A stretch of DNA of 64,000 nucleotides from Takakia lepidozioides (GCA_030704615.1 CM060732.1:42513053-42577052); one strand, 5' to 3'. Counted from the first letter of the stretch, positions 23,572 to 34,797 are shown. Notes: a model not told the origin generated them from the letters alone. Numbers and translations are program-made.

Positions 23572-24005
23572 GGGGCACTGGAGTGTTTGTATCATCGACC
23601 TCCGCAAGGGCTGTTACACTCACCTGAACTCTATCAGGGACTCGCATAGTTGTCCCTTTGTTCTAGGGTGGATTCGGAAGCTTTATGCTGAGTGCTTAGG
23701 GTACTCAATGGACTCACCGGAGTGACATGAGATTGTCCAAGCATTTCAGTTCTACGCGCCTGATGTGCCCCAGCAACCATTCAGCTAGGAGTGTGGCTTT
23801 TACGTCATGTCATTCATTCAAGTGTTTTATGAGTGGGTAAAAGTCAGAGGAAATGTCTCCAAGACTGCAAAGCCAGAGAGAGGAACACCTTTCACGAAGG
23901 ACTAGTTTACTTTCAAGTTTGCACTTGGGCAGCGAATGCAGTGTACCCAGTATATCGTGCGGGGGTTGGACAATATAGAGAAACTGCTCTCGTGAGTATG
24001 ATGTA

Positions 24006-24747
24006 TTTGTCATGTGAAGTCTATGTACCGAAATAAAAAATGCGAGTCTTTTCGCTTACTATTCTAGTGGTGATGAGCACTTTTGTGTACTGTGGGTGCT
24101 GACATGTTTTGTAATGTTGTCACTAAACTCAATGGACACAATGGTGTCAATTTTTCCATGCACTCCATCTTACACCATCCTCAAGGGCCTGAATTGTGGG
24201 CTGTCGCTCCCAGGTTTCCTTTACAATTAAAAATAAAATAAACTACATAAAAAGACAAAAAGAAAAAAGACAAAGGAAAAAGAGAATAAAAGAGAGTCAA
24301 AGTTGGAAGGTGGCCAGCTGGAGACACGAACGCGGAGCTTCTCTAGAAGCTTTCATGGTGCCTGCGGGACGACCTGGTCCTTCTTCTACTGTTCCTCCGT
24401 CCGAGTCTGCCTCCCACATGCAGCGTTGAGATTTAAGCGGTGGGCTGTGGCAGAGAATGAATCCTTCTTTGGACAATCTCACGTTCTGCTTTCTCAGAGT
24501 CCTCTTCATCTGCGGGCTTCGCTTAGGAACGTTTATTTCCTTCGCCCACAAGACAGCGTCCAGAGGATAGGCGGGCAGGGATTTTGGAGTGTAGAGGAAG
24601 ATTGTCTCTCTTACAGTTTTTGTCTTGAGCGATCGGCGATCAGAAGGGTTGTAAAGAGTCGTTTTGGGTTCTTGTGTGAGATTCTCTGAGGGGGTTGAGT
24701 TGTCTTCCGTAGAGAAGCTCTTTTCAGACATTCACATCGAGAGAGAA
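24006..24747. other. Intergenic / 5' region of the small gene
   Basis: This holds an A-rich stretch (24,225-24,295) and then a C/T-rich leader before ATG 24,748. I see no other feature. A minus-strand frame at 24,297-24,731 has no recognisable motif. Confidence 0.4.
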
Positions 24748-25035
24748 ATGGGTTCTGAGAAGGCTTACGCTAGGCAAGATTCTTATGGGCTTGGCTGGGC
24801 CGACCAGTGGGACTACAGCTTCAACGATGAGAGGACTGCGAAGGGCGCCACGGTGGAGAAAGGAGGTAGCAAACAGAAGGTGGCAGAGTACAATAAGAAG
24901 ATGAAGGAAGCTGCAAGCACTGGCGTGGTTAAGACCAAAACCGTCGTCACGGCGGGTGCCCAGAAGGTCAAGACTGGCACCTCCACCAGCATCCGGTGGC
25001 TTAAGGAGCAATATCAAAAGAAAACCGTAAAGTGA
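24748..25035 (+). CDS. Small conserved plant protein, 95 residues
   Basis: The gene is a single exon. ATG 24,748 is the first ATG in the frame and follows a leader with GAGAGAGAA. The N-terminus has SYGLGWADQWDYSF, then a Lys/Ala-rich middle (KKMKEAASTGVVKTKT; AGAQKVKTGTS) and a basic C-terminus (WLKEQYQKKTVK). There is no signal peptide or membrane segment. The pattern, with an aromatic 'SYG..WADQWD' start, lysine repeats and a 'W.K.QYQKK' end, matches a small protein family that I recall from land plants and for which I know no function. The frame is clean and the codon use looks genuine. It lies between a decayed ULP1 gene and a Ty3 element, with no partner gene nearby. Confidence 0.75.
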   Translation: MGSEKAYARQDSYGLGWADQWDYSFNDERTAKGATVEKGGSKQKVAEYNKKMKEAASTGVVKTKTVVTAGAQKVKTGTSTSIRWLKEQYQKKTVK

Positions 25036-26055
25036 CTTGAGGATTGTTGTGTTTTGGCAACCACGGTGAGGTGTATCAATCCGAGGTGTGTTTTCTCTCT
25101 GCTGTCACCGTGCCGGAGGGTGTATATAGACATTTACTGAATACTCTTGTCACTGCGAGAGGGTATGAAGATTCATCTTGTAAGTACTTTTGTGGAGGCG
25201 AACTTCGATTTGTTTCGCATCCCAATCTTTCACCCGGAATCCGACGAGTCGAGGATTCAGCCCTTATGTTAAATGTCTTCTTAAGAGAAGGGGATGTTAT
25301 GTGGCGAGGATTGCGGGAATCAATCGGTGTTAGGAATGACAAGCCGGAAGCCAGCACTTCAAGCCGTCAGAGGATTCTTTGAATTGGCAGGAGGGAAGGG
25401 CGATGCCTGGGAACGAAGCCCGGGAAGACATCCGGGAAGACATTGACGTGGAACACATGTTTGGGGAGTGTGAAGCATGGAATGTTAGCAAAGATGCTGG
25501 GTATCTACGACATAGATGAAGGACACGGACGAATGTGGAGAAGGTTTTGTAACCTAGCAAACCTTGGGAGGAGAGGGGAATTATCTGTCTGCCTGGATCC
25601 TTCCTATTGTGGGTGACTCTTTAAACAGGCTGTTCTATATGTGAACTGTGACCAGCTTTCCACTATCATCAGAGGGTTTCATGTTTCATTGTGGTTGTCT
25701 TGGGGTCTAAAGTGCTCCAGATGGTAGATAGACTGCAAGCATATGGCAGTATAGTAGTGTACCAGATTCTAAGGACCACAAAGCGTTTGGTTTTTGGAGT
25801 GTGGAGTAGGTGAACAAAAACTCAAGATACAGGGAATTGGATTGTCATATGTGGTCCATGTCAGCATTCATTACAGATGTTATTCATTACTCATTGTTGA
25901 GCTGCCGGCAAGTAAAGAAAGCCATTTTCATGTTTGTGTCTTACCACCTCTGATTGTCTGTATACAACGCATAGGTCATATTGTGTCAAGTACTGGAAAG
26001 AAAGGTGACCTTTGAGCACATGCTTGTGTATATGTTGCTTGAGGTGTTGATGCCT
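25036..26055. other. 3' region of the small gene, no feature recognised
   Basis: About 1 kb without a convincing frame, repeat or RNA gene. It may contain the 3' UTR. Confidence 0.4.
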
Positions 26056-26577
26056 CTCTTGTTGTCCAACTACTGCCCGGTAATTGGAAGATGTATGCTT
26101 CATATCTGTGCCTAGAAAATGTGTTTGTACAGGGGAATTGAGTTTTTTGTATTCAAAAGATGTATTCGTCCATAGGAAAGTGTGACCTCTAGAAAAGAGG
26201 AAACAAAAAGGAAACGGTGTTGTTTCCTGGCTTGGAAAAGTTTGGAGGGAGGTTGGTGTTTTCCTTGCTCGTCCCTCCTATGTAAGAACTAGTTCAGTTT
26301 TTCCTTTTATGGTTTTCTCTTGTTGTCCAACTACTTCCTGATAATTGTATGATGTATGGTTCATATCTGTGCCTAGAAAATGTGTTTGTACTGGGGATTG
26401 AGCTCTTTTGTATTCAAAAGAGCTACTCGTCTATAGGTAAGTGTAACCTCTAGAAAAGAGGTTATACAGAAGAAACAAGAAACGTTGTTGTTTCCTGGCG
26501 TGGAAAAGTTTGGTGTGAGGTTGGTGTTTTCCTTGCTTGTCCCTCCTAAAGAATTAGTTCAGTTCTTCCTCTTATGT
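26056..26577 (+). repeat. Tandem duplication of a 261-base unit
   Basis: The unit 26,056-26,316 is repeated at 26,317-26,577 with scattered differences (start CTCTTGTTGTCCAACTACT in both). The second unit holds a perfect inverted repeat AGCTCTTTT ... AAAAGAGCT around GTATTC, and an ACCTCT/AGAGGT pair. In the first unit the hairpin is partly lost. It is non-coding. Confidence 0.85.
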
Positions 26578-27493
26578 AATTGACTCTGTAAGATACAAGG
26601 ATGTAGTTGTTCATTGTTTCTTGCTATGGTGGTTTGTCGATTTGAGATCTTTTTGTGGAGCCCAGAGGTGTCAGAAAAGAGCGAGGGCGCAGTTGTATCG
26701 AGGTCCGCAATCAGGTGCATTCATTCAGTGTCTGTCTTTCTTCTGCCTTTGAGCATAGCACTCTGTGTGGAGCATACACTGCACATAAAAGTCCTTGGTT
26801 AAATTTTGTGAATAATATAAGGGTTGGATGTATGTCAGTACCGAGCATATTATGTTTGCCAGTCACTCATCACCCGCTTTCCCTAACGCTGTTTCTTTCT
26901 ACAAACAGTGACGATACTTTAGTACTGGCTCAAGTACCATTTTCGTCAGAAAGTGGCTAGATCCCCAAAGAACAGGCTACCCACAAGATTGTTTTTGAGA
27001 TCAATGTGGGTTTCTGGGACGAACAGAGAGAAATCTAGGCTCATAGCACAAGTGCCACAGACCGTCAGAGCACAAGTGCGCCAGTGCTCTGATTTATTGA
27101 CACGGTCCAGTAATAACTAATAACCTGGTACCCAGGAATATCCCCCAGGTGAGGCAGTCCAATACCTCTGGCAATTTTGTTCAAAAGTAATTGCAAGACG
27201 AGTGCAAAAGTCGGTCAAAATCTGGTGTACGTAGTAAAAGCTTCTTGCTAGGGACGTAAATCCTACTTCTATACCAAAGATTGGATCTCCGCTAGCTAGC
27301 TCTAGACTGCACTAGTGTGGAAGGGCGATAAGCTACACACACATACAACATGTAGGCTACACTTGACGCATGGTGAAGCTAGTGGCTTCGGTGCAGAGCT
27401 TGTGCAAGTATTTATTACATCTCAATCGAGCAGCAGGCTGGGAACAAGCCCAATGATTGGAACGGACACAAAACCTTCTTCCAGCCCGCGTTC
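26578..27493. other. Intergenic stretch before the Ty3 element, nothing recognised
   Basis: No frame with recognisable motifs, no RNA gene and no clear repeat. Confidence 0.4.
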
Positions 27494-27850
27494 TGCCTAA
27501 TGTTAGCCTAGGCCCTTGTCTCATTCCAACATTAACCTAATCAGACATGGTGGCCGCTGATGTGTGGAAGAAACTTGAGGAAATCCTGGCAGCCAATAAG
27601 AGGCCACCATTTGCCATTCTAGATTAGCCCTTTTCTTAATATAAAAAGCGGATGGCTGATGCCAAACGCAAGATATTTTGGGTGATCAGCACTGTGTACT
27701 TGGATGTGCCGGGCATTTGGATGATTTGCACTTGATACCCCTGCATGTGATTAGATTGGCCCACCTCTGAGGCTCCTCGAGCGAGAGATCCTTCCCATCT
27801 AGCTTGGCGTGCTTTACTGGCTATTTCCCGCTTGAGCGCCCAAGCACACA
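27494..27850 (+). repeat. 5' LTR
   Basis: Direct-repeat partner of 31,587-31,944. It contains AATATAAAAAG (near 27,640), a plausible TATA box. Confidence 0.85.
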
Positions 27851-28107
27851 GAGGAAAAGGGAATATCCCCCGGGTAGAGAAGTTTGGTGGAGAAGGGGGG
27901 CATTGTAATTTGACGCTCGGGTGTGCTAGGAATGATAACCTAGGTTCGGTCTGGCTATGGTGCAACGACGGCTGTACGGGAGATCTAGGAAAATGGTGGC
28001 TCAATCCACCCCGCACAATCATTTGCTCTACCCTGTGTATGTTGTTGCTGCTAGTGTTGTGTCTTCCTACCTTGTAAGTGAACACTGTGTACGCAACACA
28101 GCGGCCA

Positions 28108-29007
28108 TGGCATCCAGCTCGAGTAATGTTGCTTCCTTTGAAGTTGAGGACGACTCGTTTGAATCTGTTTTTCTGGGGGTTGTACGTGACCTAGCGTCGC
28201 CTGATGTGCTGAGGCCTTACAACGGAGAGCCACCTGTGAGAGGGGATGCAGAGATCCCGCTTGATGTTCCCTCTGATTACTGGATAGAAAAGTTTGAGCA
28301 AACTGTTGTAGATGAAGCTCGCAAAGACGTGCATTGTGAAGGCGAGAAGCGCGAACAGCGTTGCAAGATCGCTGAAGTCAAGCAGGGTGCTTTTGCCGGC
28401 AGATTGCTGCAGAGGCTGCATACGAGAGAGATAGCCAAGCGTTTACCTCACGCAGTCATCCGTGAGCGACTTGGACAGGGTAAGCTGCTTACTTGGCCGC
28501 AAATTGGCGTTCCCAAGTTTGTTGTCACCCGAGATCGCACCAACAATCTTGAGAGCTTCCTGCACCCCAAGGTTCCCAGCGGCTACCATTTTTGGGAGCT
28601 TGTTCGTGGAGGAAATGCGGCGGCGCTGACGAACATTCACCCTGCCTGGGACTGCTCACCAGCCTGCTGACGATTTTTCGTGGGAACAATCCATTACTGG
28701 TGTCCCGCAGCACTTGTTTTGTTTCTCTTCTCGGGACATTGTGATCTTCCCTGGTGAAAGCTTTGATCAAGAAACCATTGGGCTTTGCCAAGTCCAGGTT
28801 CCTTCTAAGAAATATCCTTTACACTCGTTGGTGATCAAGGAGAAGGTGGTGCGTACGGTGACCCGCGTTACATTCTGGTTAAATGTAGCCCCAACACTCT
28901 GGCATTTACAGGGAGAGGCAGTCTATCTCAGTTACAACCACCGCTTCATTTCTTCCTACACTGTCAAGGATTGGGAAAAGAGCATGCTGCATCCTAGTGA
29001 CAGGTGA
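28108..29007 (+). CDS. Unrecognised ORF in the Ty3 leader, frame-shifted
   Basis: An open frame from ATG 28,108 (MASSSSNVASFEVEDDSFES) to 28,670, then a second frame to about 29,007 (VIKEKVVRTVTRVTFWLNVAP), cover about 290 codons between the 5' LTR and gag. I recognise no gag, protease or envelope motif and no membrane segment. Charged stretches (EARKDVHCEGEKREQRCK) and the sense orientation suggest a real extra ORF or captured host sequence. The two frames imply one frameshift near 28,670. Confidence 0.4.
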
Positions 29008-29040
29008 TTCTCCCTGGATGATTTTTTGTTGCTCTACTGA

Positions 29041-29976
29041 ATGCTCACAAGAGCTAAATCTAAACTTTTAGAGAATCAAACCAGTAAGATGGGAGAGGTA
29101 AAGGATGCTTGTGAACTAATTTTTGAAGCCAGTGAGCCCAGTACTGAGTTCACTACGGATGGGACGAGACTGTCGGGTCCTGAAACTCAGCCAAGTGTGG
29201 TTGCCCCATCTCATGTTGAACAGCAAACAGGTGAACCAGAGCTTGATGATTTGTGCCATGCAATGCGTCTTATTTCTGACTGTCCTGCTTTGTTGGAATT
29301 AGTTGTGCCTACAAGATCCCATGAGACCCGCATGACGAAGCAACCTTATCCGGAATACAAGGTGGGGCAAAACTTTGATAATTTTCTCACCTTTTTTGAG
29401 ATGAGTGTGAAGATGAATGCAGTCCCACCTACTTTTGTCACAAATGCATTTCGTTTTTGTCTCAAGGGAGAGGCCCACGAACTCTTTGAAACCACTATCA
29501 AAGATCTGGGGGATGTGCCATGGTCTGAAGCTAAAGGTTTGGCTGAACAATTATTTCACGAAGAAAAAATTGCCTGATTACTATGTACCTGAGAGACAAT
29601 ACAAGGAGGGGAAAAGTATACATAAGTATTATACTGATATACGTACAGCTGTGTGTAAGACTGTTCCTGTTCTCTCGGAAAGGCCATTGGCCATCAAGCT
29701 TGGCTTCATCCGAGGCCTGCCTCCTGCAGAGCAAGTATATCTGCAACGAAACATGTATTCCACCAAAAAAGAAATGGTTCGGTTAATTAAAGATTGTTTG
29801 CGCACTAAAGCAGCTAAACGGGGAGTTGTACCCAAAATTCAACCTACCCACCTGATGAGTGATGTATCAGAACTGGTGATGAGCACTAACAAGGGAGAAG
29901 CCCTAGAGCTTCTTCCTGCAGTGGTACGAGATGTGCAGGATCTTGGATGGCCTTATCAAAACCGTGGAGGTTCCTA
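29041..29976 (+). pseudogene. gag-like (capsid) ORF of the Ty3 element, frame-shifted
   Basis: The frame runs 29,041-29,577, with a shift near 29,560 to a second frame up to 29,976. It holds a retrotransposon-gag pattern: an F..FL..FEM stretch, FRFCLKGEAHELFE, then a Y.EGKSIHKYYTDIR segment and LGFIRGLP. This is the usual capsid order of Ty3 gag. No zinc knuckle (CCHC) is present; it was probably removed with the protease and RT by the internal deletion. Confidence 0.65.
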
Positions 29977-31049
29977 ATAGGAGCTCAATTCTAGAGTTGC
30001 TTGAATTATATCATGCCTCACCTTTTGCTGGTCACTTTGGTGTGACAAAGACTGTCAAGTGTTTGCAAGAACTGTATACCTGGAAGGGTATGCATCATGA
30101 CATTGCCTCATTTGTTTCTAAGTGTGTTGAATGTCATGCCAAGACATTGCTTCTTCGGGCTCGCGCATCATTACCCATGCAGCCTATACCTGTCACTGGC
30201 CTCTTTGACAGGGTAGGCTTAGATCTTGTGGGACCTCTTAAACTCGCCGAGAAGGGTCACTCCTACATAGCCGTGGCCACTGACTACTTCTCTAAATGGG
30301 TTGAGTTCCAACTTTTGGTCGCGAAGGATGCAGATTCAGTCGCATACTTTTTCTTTGATGAAATCATTCTAAGGCACGCATGTCCTCTTGAGATACTTAC
30401 AGATCAGGGTACCGAGTTCTGCAATCAACTGATGCAGATGATATGCTTCAATATTGGGGTACCACGGCACCTTATCATCCCCAGTGCAACGGTCTGACTG
30501 AGCGATTCAATAAGACCATGTGTTCCATATTGGAGAAGAATGGTTCTCTGTTGGGTGATTGGGATGTGGCTCTTCCAATTTTGATTTTTGCTTATAGGAC
30601 ATCCGTTCATGCAAGTACCGGGTATACACCTTTTGAGCTAGTATATGGCAGACTTGCTCGCAGCCCTTTACATGACACTCCGCTGATTCCAGACACTAGT
30701 ACTGACCCCATTGATTGGGATTCATTCTTGGTTGAGATGACTGCTAAAAGGCAAAAGCTCCAATCTTCTGCCAAAACTAACATAGCCAAGGCCCAGGCAA
30801 TTGAGGCTCGCAATTTATAACCGGTGTGTGTGCTATTCTGAAGAATTTCTACGGGGTCAATCTGTGTGTGTGCGGCTCCAGCAAGGGAAAATAATTTCCA
30901 AGGCTTCCAAGCATATCGAGGGCCCCTATCTGATTGCGGAAGTCTTGCTGGGCATACAGTTTCAGCTGCTCCCTCAACATCCCTCTGTCCTTCCTCTTTC
31001 CCACACTGTCCATCTTGATTCTCTTGTGCATTGCAAATTAGTTTTTTGA
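29977..31049 (+). pseudogene. Integrase of the Ty3 element
   Basis: The zinc-binding part (H...H...C-x2-C, ending CVECH near 30,130) is followed by the DDE core: D in VGLDLVGPL (30,215), D in ILTDQGTEF (30,395-30,420), and E in the LTERFNKT block (30,495). The frame shifts near 30,440 and again near 30,820. The C-terminal part (30,801-31,049: ISKASKHIEGPYLIAEVL) ends without a chromodomain. It resembles Ty3/gypsy integrase; frame breaks make it inactive as it stands. Confidence 0.75.
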
Positions 31050-31586
31050 TCTCACTTGTATTAATGTTGAGGGCCTTCGTGTTATTCTAACCCCTGGCCG
31101 TACTGCATGAGTGCAAATCATAAGTTCCCGCTTTTTGCTTTTAAAACTTGACTATGTGCAGTGGTGGAGTTGCATCAGTTTTTGTGTGGCTTGGCTTGAC
31201 TTCACCAACTAGCTTCAGTGTTTTTGAATAGACATCTGATTGTGAGAGACGATGAGAGCTTAGGAACTGCTCTTATGAGCTTGCATCAATTGTATGGTTT
31301 GGGGTTTTTCCTGTTGGGGGTTTTATCCTTCACCCACCTTGCAGGGTAAGGTTTTCCCCCACAGGTTTTTTCATCCCTCTTCTATTGGATGCCTAGTCCT
31401 TCTTTTGAATTTGAAATTTGGCTCGGTAGGCCTTGCGTTGGTAAACTTTCCGAAGCTCGCTGGAGCTCACTCCTCCTGGCGTGGGCGGGTCTTACATATG
31501 TAAGAAGGAGTATTCCACCTATTGCAGATGCTCTTCTGTTCGTTGGCTGGATGAAAAGCACGGTGGTTTGTGAAGCTAATTAAATG

Positions 31587-31944
31587 TGCCTAATGTTAGC
31601 CTAGGCCCTTGTCTCATTCCAACAGTAACCTAATCAGACAGGGTGGCTACTGATGTGTGGAAGAAACTTAAAGAAATCCTGGCAGCCAATAAGAGGCCAC
31701 CATTTGCCATTCTAGATTAGCCATTTTCTTAATATAAAAAGCGGATGGCTGATGCCAAACGCAAGATGTTTTGGGTGATCAGCACTATGTACTTGGATGT
31801 GCCGGGCATTTGGATGATTTGCACTTGATACCCCTGCATGTGATTAGATTGGCCCACCTCTGAGGCTCCTCGAGCGAGAGATCCTTCCCATCTAGCTTGG
31901 CGTGCTTTACTGGCTATTTCCCCGCTTGAGCGCCCAAGCACACA
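31587..31944 (+). repeat. 3' LTR
   Basis: Direct-repeat partner of 27,494-27,850. The bases before it are not a clear polypurine tract. It abuts the TGTCGCGC end of the next element. Confidence 0.85.
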
Positions 31945-31945
31945 G

Positions 31946-33541
31946 TGTCGCGCACCTCACTTCGGTAAGCTCCCCCTCAAGTCATAGTTACTCGTTTTGA
32001 TGCGCGCGCCTGACTCCCAACCTGGCCGCCGGGCCAACTTGGAGCTTCGGCTGCTCACCGGGGCATAACGGTCCCCCTTTGTTCTCCCAAAGAACCCTCC
32101 ACCGATTTGGAACCAGCAGGAATTCCCTTTGGTAGTTGGCAGTCCGGAACAGCTCCCCACTCTTTGGTCGCTTTCCGGCTCGCTCGCTTACTCACTAGTT
32201 TTTGGTCACCAACGGGCTTGCACCGTTCTCGGGGTTACTACTCCCTATATATACTTCTGTAGCTGTCCGCGGGGGTTTCATAACCAGCCATGCCATTTTA
32301 TGGTGAACCACCACGAAAACCCTCGACTCCCGGTGATGAGTCGCGGTGAGTCTTGGCCCACTCACCACGGCCCCTATGGACCGTGATGAGTCCCAAGACT
32401 CCCACGACACCCACCACGAGGTCTCCGCCCCCATGGTGAGTCCTATGCCACCCCCACTAAGTCCCGCTAAGCTACCACCACCCCTTGTGGAGCCACCCCC
32501 ACCGCAACCCGGTGTGCGGGGCTCCACCTAGTGAGCGCCTCCGCTTCCCTGAGTGCCTTGGGCACTCAAAGGTGCTTCAGCCCCCCCATACCTATCACTG
32601 CCGCTGCCCCCACCATAGGGGCAGCCCCTCATGTGTCCCGACCCCCTGCCCTCAAGGCAAAGGGCCGCGCCACACACCTCTACCAACAGGGAGTCGATGT
32701 CCTCATCGACTTGTCCATTTTGTAGAAACGAACATCCAAGTTGTGGCGTCCCACATCAAGGAGTTTGTTTCCGTACCATGGCGTCCCATGGGAAAGAACC
32801 AAACCCCACACTTGACTCTACTCTCCACTAGCTAGTTCGGCCGACTTCCTCCAAGTCCCGGCCAAGGGTGGAGCCTCTCAAGCTCTTCCCAGTGCACTCT
32901 TCTTGGCCTTCTTCAAGGTCAAGGAACGATCCTCTCCGAGGATCGAATCACCTTACTGTAACAACATTGCTTGCGATCGCTCCTGATGCCGCTTTTGGCA
33001 TCACTTTGCGCAAGGGTTCACCTCGAACCTCTTTTGACTAGGAAGATAACCTTGAACCAACCGTGCGCCCCAATCACTACAATTGGGTCCGTCTTGGAAT
33101 GCTGGCCTGAGGTACGGGAACACGTCGAAGCCGCACTACGACTTTGTCCCGAGGCTACACGATTATAGTACGTGAACGGAAGCACATAGCTTCTGCGTTA
33201 GCCCGCACTATAAGGCAACCACCTCGGTAGCGCAGTTATAGTACGCGCACGCGCCAGGTGCGCACTAGCACATGAACTCCCAAAGAAGGCGCATGTTTCC
33301 TTGCCCCTTGGGTGGGAGTCACCCGATTTCGGCACTGCGCAAACACACGATTAACCCAATTTACCTCTCCCACTTTTGTAAGCTAGCATGCATTCTACAC
33401 ACTAGCCAACCACACCATGCATCACCATTCCAAACAAAATAGGACACACAACATTTGGAACCCATTTCCTTTATAACAATTTTTTGTACAATACAAGTTT
33501 TTGCAATCGGATTCCTGAGCTAGCTAAGCCGGGCTAAGCAT
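31946..33541 (-). repeat. Putative 3' LTR of the minus-strand chromovirus-type element
   Basis: On the minus strand a polypurine tract (GTGGGGGAGGAAA, 33,542-33,554) precedes TGCATGC at 33,541, and the stretch ends GCGCGACA at 31,946. TG...CA ends and GC-rich non-coding content fit a long LTR of about 1.6 kb. There is no second copy in the window to confirm it. Confidence 0.4.
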
Positions 33542-34797
33542 GCATTTCCTCCCCCACGCTCCAAGGTCCCCATCAACGCTTCTTCCGCTTTTGAGGTCGC
33601 CCTTCGAAAAACTGCAACCGCCTCGGATGCGTTTCCCATTTCTGAGGCACGCACCCAAGATGCCTCCACATGATGATAGCCCTTCCATTTGACGAAATAC
33701 TCCGTTTCTCGGTTCTTGAACCTCCTCGACTTAAGTACTGCCTCCACCTCGTACTCAGGTTCATTTTCATGATCCAACAGCACAGGTGGCGGACGCAACA
33801 CTTGATGCCGATTCGGACGCGCTTCATCTTTGAAGTAAGGCTTCAAAAGGGAGACGTGAAATACTGGATGCACCTTGCTGTTTGCCGGCAGCTCCAATTC
33901 ATACACATCCTCATTCATAACCTTCCGGATGCGAAAGGGTCCCGCATACGGAGGTACGAACTTTGGACTCACTTCCGGAGGTAGTCGGAAATTCTTGATG
34001 TTCAACCAGACCTCCGTGCCTGCCTCAAACTTCACTTCCCTCCGCTTCCGATTCGCCTGCCTTTTATACCGTTTCCTAGCTTTGGCAATGTTGTACTTTG
34101 CGAGCTTCAACAAACGCTCGCGTTCTTCCAGTACCGCCGCTACTGCCGGTTCCTCAACGTCTTGGGCGGCCCAACTTGTCGGCACCAGAGGTGCTTTTAT
34201 ATAGACCAATACGAAAGGGGAAACTCCCGTTGCGGAGTGTTCTGTGTTATTATAACAGAACTCTACCGCGTCTAAGTGTTCCACCCAGTCTGATTGGTCT
34301 GCCGACACGTAATTCCGCAAGATCAGCTTCACTACGGAATTCACTCTTTCCGTTTGGCCGTCGGTCGTAGGTCGGAAGGCGGTGCTCATCTTCAGCCTCG
34401 TCCCCATCTTCTTCCAAAGTGTCCTCCAAAATTTACTCGTAAACTGTGGATCGCGGTCTGAGACAATATCCTTCGGGACTCCATGATGCTTTAAGACGTT
34501 GGCGAAGTAAAGTCGCCCTGTCTCCTACGCCGTTGCCGTCTCCTTGGTGGGGATGAAATGGCCCATTTTGCTGAACCTATCCACCACCACCATGATTGCA
34601 TCGAATCCTTTTGACAGCGGCATAGCAGTCATGAAATCCATCGAGACGCTTTCCCAAGTCCCCTCTGGAATCGGCAAGGGCTGTAACAGCCCTGCTTGCT
34701 TTTTGTACTCGCTCCGGTTTTGTTGGCATGTCGTGCATGTCTTGACATACTCCTCTGCCTCCTCCCTGAGTTTGGGCCAGAAATACTCTTTCTTCAA
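33520..34797 (-). pseudogene. Integrase with chromodomain, Ty3 element 1
   Basis: Zinc-binding end and core (34,797-34,525): TCTTCQQNR, then SMDFMTAMPLS with the first catalytic Asp and VVVDRFSKMGHFIP. A TAG stop at 34,527-34,525 interrupts before the second Asp. The frame 34,407-33,520 continues with DGQTERV (catalytic Glu), YNNTEHSATGVSPF, a GPFRI block, PVFHVSLLKPY and a C-terminal chromodomain (YEVEAVLKSRR...EYFVKWKGY...SWV). Chromodomain integrases mark the chromovirus branch and direct insertion to heterochromatin. A small deletion at the RNase H/integrase border (near 34,800) shifts the frame. Confidence 0.85.

Larger units (their letters stand above)
18262..24000 (+). pseudogene. Decayed multi-exon gene: C2HC zinc finger, Gln-Gln-Thr-rich middle, ULP1 (C48) protease domain
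   Basis: A short intron in the leader (18,195-18,259) precedes ATG 18,262. The first exon holds a zinc finger, C-x2-C-x12-H-x5-C (near 18,448-18,510), of BED/C2H2-like type. A basic stretch (KRKLSDGAQKKERQKKEK) follows after a frame slip near 18,720. Further exons include about 19,540-20,698, 20,790-21,484, 21,637-22,175, 22,305-22,746 and 22,967-23,339; several are rich in QQT. The last exons (to 23,339 and from 23,572) join as ...FILVPIGDE-GHWSVCIID..., then VPQQPF and ECGFYVM. These are the His, Gln and Cys positions of ULP1/SENP SUMO proteases. In-frame stops lie at 19,936, 20,344, 21,239, 21,335, 21,795, 23,723, 23,786 and 23,903. ULP1 genes are often carried by plant MULE or CACTA transposons, so it may be a transposon gene. 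Confidence 0.75.
27494..31944 (+). mobile_element. Ty3-type LTR retrotransposon, deletion derivative lacking RT
   Basis: Two LTRs of about 357 bases (27,494-27,850 and 31,587-31,944) begin TGCCTAATGTTAG and end AAGCACACA. By eye they differ at about ten positions. Between them, on the plus strand, stand an unrecognised ORF, a gag-like ORF and an integrase. Protease, reverse transcriptase and RNase H are missing; gag runs into integrase near 29,940. I found neither a matching target-site duplication nor a clear primer binding site, so the element may have recombined after insertion. It could move only with enzymes supplied elsewhere. Confidence 0.85.
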
